A stretch of 64,000 bases of DNA from Rhizopus arrhizus (lineage: Eukaryota; Mucoromycota; Mucoromycetes; Mucorales; Rhizopodaceae): positions 682,001 to 746,000 of the forward strand of contig JAKZZE010000001.1 in the NCBI GenBank assembly GCA_024220505.1. The letters run 5' to 3'. Every line of letters begins with the position of its first letter. Position 1 is the first letter of the stretch. The notes under the pieces are model-generated. The model saw nothing but the letters and a program-made list of their open reading frames with translations. It ran no database searches and was not told where the DNA came from. Below, piece after piece: positions 11,101 through 23,083 of this stretch. A program made the position numbers and the translations under genes.

Positions 11101-14100
11101 AACGAACCCGAAGACTAATAATCTTGCCTTCAAGTATTGAATGTGGCTCCTCTTGGAAGGCACTTGGCCATTCATTCTTGGTAGAGATGGTTTGAACGAG
11201 ACGTTTTGTGTTTGTAGAAAGCCGATCAAGTTCATCCTTTTTCATCATCTTTTTCTTGGTAAGCTCCTGTTCGTAATGTATATACATGTCTGCAAGTTTT
11301 CCAAGAGCAATGGGTTGCATTACAGTCTGTATTTTGATAAATTCAATAAATAGAGACTCAAGCTCTCTGTCTCTTCCATGACAATGGCTAATTATATCAC
11401 AATTCTCATTAGAACACTGAGGTGGATAGTTTTGGATACTAAAGTCAACTAGAATGTATGCCAGACAATTGCGGCGAGAAACAACGCATTCTTCGTGTTG
11501 ATTAACAGTGTCGGCCATGTTATGATCCAAAGAGAGAGAGAAATCGCCAGCTTGAATTTTCCATGTCAATTGATCACTGTTTTCAATACGATCATTGGAT
11601 ACAGATGCTTCCAATAGGTTTGAGTGAAATATACCAATGGCAGAAGGGCTTGTAGCTGATATACGTAATCCATCAAGAGATATATCCACAGTGTACTTAA
11701 AGTTGCGGTTTGTGATAGCAGTTGGTAATGATGTATCTGTATCAGTAACAACCGATACCGTTTCAGCAGCGTTCTGTTTGCTCTTGGAGTAGGACAAAAC
11801 TTCTAAAAGTTCGCTTACTTCGCTTCCTACCAGGGATTGAGCAGTCAATAAAGAATCAATAAGACTTGCATCAAGAGACATGGAGACCAAATCAACAGAT
11901 ATCATCGATCGAAGCCTAAGTTGATTGACATCATCAATCATCTCACTACGAAGAGATCCCGTGCTGCGAATTCCAGGAATGCTAAAGGTACTTGTGTTGG
12001 TGGATTCCAAGTGTTTTGAGCTACCTTGCTTTGAATGCTTTGTAATTAAATGTATTGCTTGCTCCGATAGCTGAAATGCGTACATGTGTACAGGCACTGC
12101 CTTTTGTTGTGTTTCATTTACCATCACAAAAAAGTCCAAAACACTGTATTCGACGCTCAAGGAAGGTAACAAGTCAGCTTGTACCATGAATTCGTTTAGC
12201 AAAAATTGCAGTTTGATATCTGGTTTTTTCAACATGGTGGTGGTCGCTGAGGATTCTTCATGAATTATGTGAGAATGAGGAAACACATTTCTTCTTTTCT
12301 CTTCCCATTCTTTTAAAAGATTTTGCAGCATAAAGTGGTACCGTCTTCCTTGTTCGGTTTGCCATGACTCAACAAAGCCATACAGACGTAACAAGCTTTG
12401 AGGAACATGTATATCAAATTTATGAATATTTGAGAAAATGTTGAGGATATGCTTAGGATTATCAGATTTTCCTTGCTTCCTGGATGATTTGGTAATTTGG
12501 GAAATATTAGCATTGAGATTAGCTTTAGAGAGGGAAACGGCAAGTAGTGTATTATAACATGGCTCGAGATTGCTTCGCTTTTGCTCCTCCTTAAATTTAA
12601 TATCTATACAATCGATACCACCAGCAGCCTCAAGGACCAGACGTGGGCCTGAGTTTACTGTTCTGCGAGAGGCACGATTTGAACTACGTCTGCCAGAACC
12701 AGCGTCTGAGTCCTTGTCTAAGTGAGATACCAGTTGCAAAGGTGATAATTTTGGATTAGAGAACAATATGGAGCCTTGAACACCTGATATAATTGTATCC
12801 ATCTTCAATTCTTGGGCATGGGCTGTCAACTTGATCTTCTCTAGATTACACAGCGCTTGAGCAACTATGTCTACTTTACTCAAAAGAGCATCGAAATCAA
12901 ATTCTTGACTAGGCTCATCAAACATGATCTGGCTTGACTTTATGGATGAAGAAGTCTCAGCAGGATGATTATGAATGACTTTTTGAGTATTATTGGATGA
13001 TAGGTGACGTAGTTTCGCGGTGAAAACGCGTTGAACCATGAGCATATGACGAGCAAAAGCTAAAATAATAGGGTTTGTAGATATCTGAACCTCCCCGATA
13101 TCGAGTTTGGTGACGATATCCAAGTACCCATCTAAAGCTGCAGATAATTTACTAGGTTCGTCCTGTGCACGGTGTCCCTCTGGAACGAGAGATATAGGCG
13201 AAGATTTATACAAACATTCTAAAAAGAACTCAACAGGCTGTATACTGATCTTGTTTTCATCCTTTCCTTTTTCTTCTAGCTCTTCTTCATAGATAACAAA
13301 ATTGAATTGTCCGAGTCGAAATTTTGCAAAATTAGAAGAGGAAATCAAGAATTTAACGATTTCATTCGTCATGTTTGATTTTGTTTCATCGTCCTCAGAA
13401 AATGTTTTTTGATTGAAGGGCTGAGTAAACAGTCGACAATGCTTGATATCCTCTGCGCCGATTTCCCATCCTCGCCAAATTGAAAGAGAACGAACAACGT
13501 TATTGAACATGGCATTCGAATCAATGCTTTTCAAGGTATTGCCGGATGTGAGTCTGTGTTGAAGTTTATCACGAATAGATATTGGCATAGACCGAAGACA
13601 GTGGCGCATACGTGCAAGCAGTTTCCAGCCTACGTCGGTTCTGAAATTTCGAGAGCCTAACCTCAACATGGTTGTTGGTGTCGTCAAAAAGAGTGGATCA
13701 CCAGTCACAGAAGGACTGATGGAAAAATCAGCGAGTTCATTAATAAAAACCTGTACTTGTCTGGAACGTTGGTCCTGAAACATTTGAAGGATACCTTTAA
13801 AGTCGTCAACAAATACGAGCCATGAATAAACTGCACCAACAAGCACTTCAACAGATTCTGTAATAATGATCGTATCAAGACTAGATACAAGTAATTCAGC
13901 GTAATTAGGTGTTCTTGCACCTAGCCATTTAAAATCAAAGCCTTTTAAAGCGAGATCCAACATCACCAATTCGTTGACAAGCGTGCTTTGACCTTGCCCT
14001 TCATACAGTTTCTTGTTATGTAAATGCTGATATGGTATGCCAAAAACAATAGTCTGGCGCTCATATTTTTTGGAAACATATTGAACTGTAGCACCAATTT

Positions 14101-17100
14101 CATCCGTATGTATATGAACTCTAGACTCTTGCAGTACAATTTTAGACTCTGCTACTTTTTTCTTTCTTTCATCAAAGGCATAATCTTCAACCTTAATGCT
14201 GCCTATCATTTGGAAATTGTTCATAAAAATGTCTGCTGAGCAAAGCACTGTATCCTCTGTGTTGTACCGCGTTTTTACAATAGAGCCTCCATGCTTATAA
14301 GAGGGCAAATCGTCTGGTACAGTAACATTTTGGATAAAGTGTAAATATGTCTCTGGAAGGACAACAGCAAATCTTGTGCAAATGTATTGATCTGTTAGAT
14401 ATCGCGTCAACTGTTCAACATACTCCATCTGAAGAGCATCGAGCATGGTTTCCAAATCCCAATCATCCTTTACGATTTCTTCAGCTAACTCTTGCACAAT
14501 TTTTACAAGAATAGGAGTTACCAAGACCGTAACTGGTCGAGTGGCCTCGATCACTGTGGTTGCTACAACCTCTTTTTCATTAATGTGCGTGTTTGTTCTT
14601 TCTTTTTCGCGATTATTATCAAATTCCTGTGAGAAATAATCTTTCATAGTGCTGCTTGTATCTCTATAACGAAAGTATCTTCTTTCTTCTTGATCCTATA
14701 TGCAATAAATTTAATACTTTATGAGATTTAACTAATGTGCTTTTTGTTATACCTTTTCAGGCACAATCTGTGGTCTGGAAGGAGGAATAAATGGATGGGA
14801 GAGGCGGCAATTGGAGCGATCAATCTTGTATCGTCTAAGGTAATCACTATATGGAATAGAAGGAGGGATGACTGAAGGCAAGTTCTTCTCAGATGCTTGA
14901 GAAAGAGTATGTGTACCATTGATATGAGCAGATTGCTCATCTTTTTGTAATTATAATAAAAAGAAAGATTAGGAAAATCATATAAACTGGAAAAAAATGG
15001 CTTTAGTAAACCTTCACTCGACAATAAGTCCGTAATTTCAGACTGCACAGAATATCCGTCTTCTGTTATTTCAGATTGGTCAAAATCATATTCATCATCA
15101 GAATCCTTTGCTGTATGAAATGAATCATTGTCTCTGGATACAGCACTTTTAATTGACAGAATGTCATTGTCATCGTCAGAATTTGATAACATGCTATCTG
15201 AATCTGATTCCACAAGCACAACAGATCTCCGAGACATGCTACTTGAATTGCTGTATCCTCTAAATCTTCCCATATTCTTTACAGTATCGGCGGAAAAGTT
15301 AGTATCTGCCGTATTTCCATCTAGATGAATCGATTTGTCATCAACTCGGCCTAAAGATAAAATTAAAACAGGTTTCAATTTCATTAATCATAAAGCAATT
15401 CTTACCAGATATAAATGCTCTGAAAGGAGGTGCATACAAAATACCAACATGATGATCGTTTGCAGAGGGTGCAGAAGATTTTGAATCTATTTTTTTTAAA
15501 AAAAAGTAAACAGAAGAAAGCTTTGTTATTATTAAAAGAAATCTTACGTTGAGAAATGTAATCATCATCTTCTTCGTAAAGCCGAACACAGCGTTGTGTC
15601 AAATAGTCTTGAGACCGAATGTAGTTTTGCTGCTCTGTCCGTCTCTTTTTCCACTCTGCTGTATGTCTCAATAATGTAATATTGAGACTCAAATCGGCTT
15701 TAGCCACTTCTGCCCATGGATAATCATTCTCAACGCCATCGCTACGGGTATACTCTGCATTAGCCAAACATCGGGTCAGAATGGAAGGAATTTTTAAAGT
15801 AATCCTTTCCGTATATTTTTGATTGATCAAGTTATCAAATTCCAATAAAATGCCATCACTCAGCTGAATATTGGTAGCACTGTTTAAGCTCACTAAGCAA
15901 ACGTCTATCTCTTGAACGCTCACTTTTGCAAAGGTGACATCTGGAAGACTAGCTGATCGTAGCTCGGGAGGAACAGCGTTATCTTCATCGATAAGATTGT
16001 ACGCAAATGATTGCCCAAAGCATGCAAGGCCCAGCAAGAAGGATGGTTTCACTTCGCCTGTGATCCGTCCAATATCAAGTTCATAATGGCACAGATAAGT
16101 GGATGACAAAGGTAACGGGCCAAATAAACGATGAGAGTAAATATTGAGCCCTAATGAAAAAAAAGTGAGCATGATTCAATTTTATGTACTATGTACACAA
16201 AGCATCTAACTTACCATCTATAAAGACGCAGTTTTTTGTATCGCGAATACGCTTTGCTCTAAAGTATTCTTCATTGGGTTGATTGTGGGTATTTATATTG
16301 CGACTAAGCGTGATTGGGCTGATATTTACATAAAAGTCCATATAAACATCCAAGTTTCTCAATTCAACCTGAAGTTCTTGAAATTCCACTTGCGAATAAC
16401 GAGAACACTCGTACAAGTTTTCAGGGAGTAGCATTACACCATCTTCTAATTCTACAAGTACATAAACTTCAAATGGGTCCACAGTAGGCTACATTTAGTA
16501 TTATAAATATATACATCTCTATATGTTGTACGAATGCATATATATATTTCATACCTTGGAATCTGCCTGTTTCTTTTTTTGTGCCAACCATTCACGATGA
16601 TTTTCTCTTTGATCTCTATATTCATCAATAGTGGAGAAGTTATCCCAGTCTCCAAAATAATTATCTTTGAGCAAAAGAAGGTATCTAATTAAGGTACCAA
16701 ACAGTTTAACTGTAGCTCCATTTAATTTGATATGCAAGTTGCAAGACTCAATGTGGCGTGCAATATCCACTTCGTTGTATGCTTCATACGAACCATCGAT
16801 ACTCATTTGGACAACAGAAGCTGTACGAGCATCATCTTCATTCATGAAGGCACTAAGAGTATGTGACGTTTGAAGAGATAGACCAGCACTGCCCTGATCA
16901 ATCTTCACATTAAATTTAATGGCAGTAGTTTCTGGTTGAAATTCTACAAATGGCATGATGGTATCCACTTTAATCTTTTGTGCTTGAAGTTTTAAAAACG
17001 CTAATTGGATTGATTAATACATATAAAATCCTCAGGGTCTCTTTCTTACCATTATCTTCTATTGAATTAGGGTTATTAATCACATTATGTTCATTAACAC

Positions 17101-19183
17101 ATAAATATACAATCGGATGCTCCAACAAAAATTGCAATTGATAAGTTGTTGGTGTAAAATGTAATAAATCAGGCTGAGGTGTAGATCCCCAGTCTTTCAT
17201 GGTATCTTGTAATAGGTAAATATGGTCTCTTAGTAAAAAAACAGTAGCGCGCTTTGGTGTAATTTTGAAATCCCACTGCCTAAAGCCATTCCATTGTAAA
17301 GGTGCTGGCATTCTACATTGAATTTCAATTCTGTGTGACAAGACAAAAGAAGCATAATTAACACTGGTTGTGATATCAGTTTCCTTCAAGACGACATCTA
17401 TTGTGTTTATAGAGCCTTCTGGTCCATAGATCATTGGCGTAATAATCTTAACAAAAGAACCTTCTCCTGCTTTAATATTGAACCATCCATAAGGTCTAGT
17501 ATAATACCCATCTGAGCTAATATCAAGGTCAGGTGTTCCCAAAGTATATTTCCAATCCTGTATTTGGCAAAATATTATTGTTTATACTACCACAGACCAT
17601 TTATTGTATTACCTTTGATTTTTCACGTGTCGGCACTCGTAATTTCCCATCATTCATGAATTCAATATATGTCTCAAATTGAGTGGCAAGTCTTGATTGA
17701 CCAGGCATCAGTTTCGGTGTTGGGACATTATTTCGGTGAGAAGGAGGAAAAAAGTAGTCTTGCATTTCAGCTCTTTGTCTATCTGCCCAAGGTCCATAAT
17801 GAATCGTAGCGTCCCACAATGAAATCCTGATACCCCATTCTGGTGGTATTCCTCCATTACCAATTATATCACTGTCAGATGGTGCATTCGGTACAGGACC
17901 TGTATTTTGGATAAGTCATCAGATAGAAAGGGGAAATATTTACATATGCTTACCCGCATAATCCATATAATAAGTCAATATTGCTTCATTACATTCAAAT
18001 ATATTACTGACTCTAGCATATTCATCATGAAAAGTGGTATTTTCAGTGCTATTCTGAGTTGCATTATGTATTGTGTTTTTCATTTGTTGTATCTCTTTAT
18101 ATCGCTTTCTATGATGAAAAGGGTATAGTCGTCGTATTGATCTCAAAGCTTTGTATAGAAAACTACATGGAAGTATCATCATTTAGAATTTAACTCTATT
18201 CAAATCACACACACACACACACATTATACCTTGATCTACCACTCTCCTTTTTCTCATTATCTGTAATTTGCCCCTGATTGAAGTCTACATTATCTTTTAA
18301 GCTAATTTGGGGTTTTCTTAACGCAAAATCCACTGTAGCCTTATAATAGTCCATAGGTGATCGAGACTTTGTGATGCTGTAAATACCATTGGCTTCAACT
18401 ATTTGAACTACAAGTGCTGTCTTCAAATCCATGTTCCCAATAAGTATTGCACTCTTTGTACATTCGAATTGTATAGGTAATAGTCTTTCAAATAGGGAAG
18501 TACTCGGGCTTTTGTGTTCGGGATCAAGTATTCCATGCATATCATGATTGAGCTGTTCAGCACTTGTTCCAGAGCCAGTTGCAAAGGTTGTTGTGGGTGA
18601 AAGGCCAAGTATATCTTTTAGTTTGTTATAAGCTGGTATATTGTTATAAATAAAGCATTCTAGTCCTTCAAAATTGCAAACAATTCTACATGGGAGATCT
18701 TTATCTTTTATGATGGTTAAAAAAAGACTATGGTATTTATTTACTATTTACCCGGCTGTGCATCATCATTTGTCTTTCTAACGTTGAATAACCAGTATTT
18801 CATAGCTATGTGTCCTTTCACAATCGAGATGGATGCATTGGTTGATGTATATTTCAGATTTCTGAATAAAACTCGACCTCCCAACAATGTAACACGTATG
18901 GACTCTAAAAATATAATTCTCTTAATAAATTTTGCTTTCTTTCTCTTTTTGTTTAGCTCAAATTTTTAAAAGTATGTCCCTCTTCCTTACCAATTTGAAT
19001 AAAAGCGTTGTATCGTCTCCAAGTGTACTGGTTGATTAGAAATGACAATACTTTTGCAAGAACTCGATTAGAATAAAATATAAAGAAAAGTGCAACAATT
19101 ATGACAGCTAAACAATAAGCAACAAATAACCAGAAATCACGCCAAATCTGAACATTATAGGTTGCTTCATTAAAAAATGACAT
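8126..19183 (-). CDS. CSF1: Csf1/BLTP1 (Tweek, KIAA1109) bridge-like lipid transfer protein
   Basis: A giant protein of roughly 3,400 residues in about 13 exons. The first twelve exons (19183 down to about 14750) are small, separated by introns of about 45-90 nt. The last coding exon is one uninterrupted 6.5-kb block, 8126 to about 14700. The N-terminus has a single membrane anchor (WLFVAYCLAVIIVALFFIFY) followed by FIQIESIRVTLLGGRVLFRN and KYWLFNVR, the conserved opening of the chorein-related hydrophobic groove in Csf1. Further matches are DKDLPCRIVCNFEGLE, DWKYTLGTPDL, MPFVEFQPETTAIKFNV and KLFGTLIRYLLLLKDNYFG. These proteins bridge the ER to other membranes and move bulk phospholipid, including PE for GPI-anchor synthesis. 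That fits the divergent neighbour Mcd4, which uses PE for GPI. Start chosen at ATG 19181-19183; an in-frame ATG at 19237 would add a low-complexity hydrophobic stretch. Exon borders in the 5' half are approximate. Confidence 0.9.
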
Positions 19184-19505
19184 TTGTTGTGCAATGAAGG
19201 AAATAAAAAATAAAAAAAATAAAGAAAAGAAAAACACAAAAATAGTAAAATGAAAAGCAGGTACAAATTTATATTTAAATCGAGAACCCTCTCTTCTTTC
19301 CCAATTTTATATACAATGTAAACTTTATATCACATGGCATCATTATCATTTTTTGTTTGTGTAAGCCCTTACATTGGGGAAAAAGATGTGTTTGGTGTCA
19401 CTTACAATGCCTAATGCACGGAGTACGAAATAAATTATAATGTTAGAAAGCAGAGCCCGTTTTCTTTTTTCTTTTTTTTTGACACCAAAAAAAAAAAAAA
19501 AAACA
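19184..19505. promoter_or_regulatory. Shared divergent promoter region of CSF1 and MCD4
   Basis: About 320 bp separate the two divergent start codons. It holds A-rich and T-rich blocks and an A-run immediately before the MCD4 ATG. A candidate TATATA element lies near 19308-19314. Co-regulation of two PE/GPI-linked genes is plausible but only inferred from the head-to-head arrangement. Confidence 0.45.
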
Positions 19506-22500
19506 ATGATATCGCGTGAGGTCTTATTGTTTGTTGGTGTGATATTTCACGTTGTGTACTTGTTTAGTATATTTGATATATACTTTACTTCACCTATTGT
19601 TCATGGAATGACACCACATAAGAGTCCCATTGATCCTCCAGCTGATCGACTTGTGCTTATCGTTGGTAAATTTGATTGACAATAAAGCATGACAAAAAAT
19701 TAATATTACGCATTAGGTGATGGATTGCGTGCAGACAAGTTATTTGAATTAGACGAACAAGGAAAAACTAGAGCCCCTTTTTTAAGAAACATTATGCAAA
19801 ATAACGGTACTTGGGGTGTGTCTCATACCCGTGTTCCTACAGAATCAAGACCTGGACATGTTGCTATTATTGCAGGCTTCTATGAAGATGTAAGTGCAGT
19901 AACCACAGGTAAAAGAGAGAAGACTAGAATTTAAAAAAAAAAAGAAGAGAGAAAAGAATTCTGATATGCAGAGCTATTAGGTTGGACTATGAATCCTGTC
20001 AACTTTGATTCTGTTTTCAATCAGTCTCAACATACTTGGTCTTTTGGTTCACCCGATATTTTACCAATGTTTCAGCATGGAGCAAGTGATCCGAGTAGAG
20101 TAGAGACATTCATGTACCCACCCGAATATGAAGATTTCTCTGGAGGTAAACAAAAAATAATAGATGTTTATTTCGTCATGTAAACTCATTATTAACGTGT
20201 ACAATCTGATAGAGGCTTCTCATTTGGACACTTGGGTGTTTGATCATGTAAAGGAATTATTCAAAAACGCTTCGACAAACCCTGAATTGGACAATATGCT
20301 TAGACAAAAAAAGATTGTATTCTTTTTACATTTGCTTGGTTTGGATACGAATGGACATGGATTTAGACCTTCATCAAAGGAATATTTGGAAAATATACGA
20401 TTGGTGGATAATGGAGTCAAGGAGATTGTGGATGTAATTGAAGATTTTTACCAGCATGATGGACGTACTAGTTATATATTTACAGCTGATCACGGCATGA
20501 ACAATAGAGGTAAATATATACAGTATAGATCATCATTCATCGTAACCCCTTCTTTGTGCACACAGGTGGTCATGGTGATGGTCATCCTGACAACACACGT
20601 ACCCCTATTGTAGCTTGGGGAGCAGGTATTCGCGAAGCTATTCGTTCAGGTTTAGGACATGATACGTTTTCAGCTAACTGGGGATTATCATCAATTCAAC
20701 GAAATGACATACTTCAAGCTGATATCGCACCTTTGATGTCTCATTTGATTGGTATCAACTTTCCAGTCAATTCTGTGGGAGGGTTACCGTTAAGCTACTT
20801 GAAGGCAGATGGTTTAACAAAAGCAGAGGCTGCATTCACAAATGCACGCCAGATTTTAGAACAACTTCAAGTCAAACATAGTAGGACAATGCAATAACAT
20901 CGTTTTTCCCTTGTGTTGCTCATTGTAAAATATGACTTTAGATGAAAAGGCAAAGAGCGAGTTGTTCTTTAGACCTTACCCTGGGTTAACCGGTCTGCGT
21001 GATCCTACTTTGCTTGTTTCAGAAATTAAGTTTTTGATTGCAGATAAAGATTATGAACTTGCTGAAGAAAAATCAAAGGAGTTGATAAACCTTTGTCTTC
21101 AAGGCCTTCGTTACTTTCAAACGTATGATTGGTTCTTTCTTAGAACCATCATCACGGTTGGCTATGTTGGATGGTGTGTCTTCTGTCTTGAATTTGTCAT
21201 TCGTCATTTCGTGCTCTTTTCACATGAAGGTGCTTCAAGCTCTATCAGATATCGTATTATTGTAAACAATGTTTTCTTCTAAAAACGCAACAAATACTAA
21301 TAGTAAACTTGTAGATTGATTTCATTTCTGCTTTGACCATGATCGCTATTTCTTGTATGATTTATGTTCAAAAGATGCCTGTAATGTACTATGCTTATAT
21401 CTTCTTCCCTATATTCTTTTGGAATCAAATCTTGCGCAATTATCGAACGTTAATCGATGCTTTGCGTCTGTATATGCGTAATGGTATCATTAAATCTTCA
21501 ATGACCACCGTTGCATTTTTATTGTTCCTGGAAGCACTTGTAAGCTATATAAATCGTCATAGTGTATATAAAATACCGTATTTATCATATTTGCCTATAG
21601 GTTTTTAGTTTCTTTCACCGAGAAGTGCTTACAGGTTTATTTTTCTTGCTTGCTTATTGGCCTTGGATAATGCCAAAACATGCTTTGAAAGATAATAGTG
21701 CATTGCTCAAATCATGGTCTGTAGCGTGTATCTTTACAAGTATATTTACTTTACTACCTGTCGAAAAGGGAGAAAACATTAATGAAGTGTAAATATTGAT
21801 TAGTCGACTTGCTTGTCAAACATCCACTCACATTTGCCGACATAGGATTGCTGGCGGCATATTGTGTATTATTCTAGCTAACTGGGTGCGTCAAAAGCTT
21901 CGCAATTTAAAGAGAACAAGCAAGATACAAAACACCATTATTTATGTTCAATTGCTTCTCGTTATTGTTAGCTGTGTTTTGGTGTACTATACTTCTGTCA
22001 GTCTTCAAAAGAGAGAAGGACTTCCAAGACTCAATCAGGCTGCTAGTTGGACTATCATAGGTATATCCAAAAAGCATAACGATAGCATATACTAACTTAA
22101 TATTGTGATAGCTTTTTCAAGTATCTTACCATTTGTATATAGAGGGGAAACCAGTGATGATTACCTTGGTCGTTTATTAATCATTTGCCTTGCATTCGCA
22201 CCTCTTATGACCTTGCTTAGCATTTCATATGAGCTTCTGTTTTATGTAAGCTTTTGCACGACTGTCTTATTATGGTTGGAAGTCGAACGAAACTTGTACA
22301 AGAATAAGAGAAATTCCATTGTTCGTGCACTCAACGCAAGTGATGGACGATGTGCAATTATGTTTTTATTCTTTGTAAATGTTGCTTTCTTTGGGACAGG
22401 AAACGTTGCATCGTTGAGTAGCTTTTCCTTGGAAAGTGTCTATAGATTTACAACTGTGTTTAATCCATTTCTGATGGGAGCTTTATTGATCGCCAAAGTA

Positions 22501-22806
22501 CTTATCCCTTTCTTTGTGATCTCTTCTGCTCTTGGCATCGTCACCACAAGCCTCGATCTTCAGCCCTTCACTTTGTTTTTGGTCGTCATGAGTCTTACAG
22601 ATGTTCAGACTATCAACTTTTTCTTCCTGGTTACTGATGTTGGAAGTTGGTTAGAAATTGGTGTTTCTATCAGTCACTTTTGTATCACGGAGTTGTTGAT
22701 TATTTTTACCATTCTTTTATTTATAGTATCAAGAATCTTAGTTGGCCATCTTTCTTTACCAAAGATTAATAGAATTGTTGACAGAATGAAGCCAAAAGAT
22801 CATTAA
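19506..22806 (+). CDS. MCD4: GPI ethanolamine phosphate transferase 1 (Mcd4/PIG-N)
   Basis: Adds ethanolamine phosphate from PE to the first mannose of the GPI precursor in the ER membrane. Ten exons join in frame: 19506-19665, 19717-19908, 19981-20145, 20213-20509, 20566-20880, 20942-21261, 21315-21539, 21601-21788, 21846-22060 and 22112-22806. A signal anchor ([22 protein letters not shown]) is followed by [23 protein letters not shown] (alkaline-phosphatase-fold metal site), [20 protein letters not shown] sequence, [30 protein letters not shown] and [16 protein letters not shown], all signature pieces. The C-terminal half has many membrane spans. The product is about 920 residues, as in yeast. 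Start ATG 19506 follows an A-run; an in-frame ATG at 19440 is less likely because it would prepend a lysine-rich low-complexity stretch. Confidence 0.94.
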
Positions 22807-23083
22807 ATGATAGACATATATAAAAATAAATGCTATTAAATTACTATAAACCAAGCACAAAGTTTACTAGTGCAGTAAAAACGTTCATCTCGGATATTTG
22901 CCGTAAAAGGAGAAACTAATCCGGCAACAAATTTGTAAAGAGAAAACTATGAAACCATCGTTTTTAATTACAGTGAAAATGATATTAAGGCATTTTGAAA
23001 TTTTTATTATAGTTAATGTGTATATATATAAAACATAAACTTTTTTTTGTGTCTACTATTCTTGTATACTTTACAATTATATA

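Noticed and set aside
8463..14639. Many plus-strand and other-frame ORFs inside the 6.5-kb Csf1 exon
   Set aside because: They lie opposite or out of frame to a continuous conserved coding exon and have no features of their own.
18205..18225. (CA)n run as a regulatory repeat
   Set aside because: It lies within a short Csf1 intron next to the donor and is an ordinary microsatellite.
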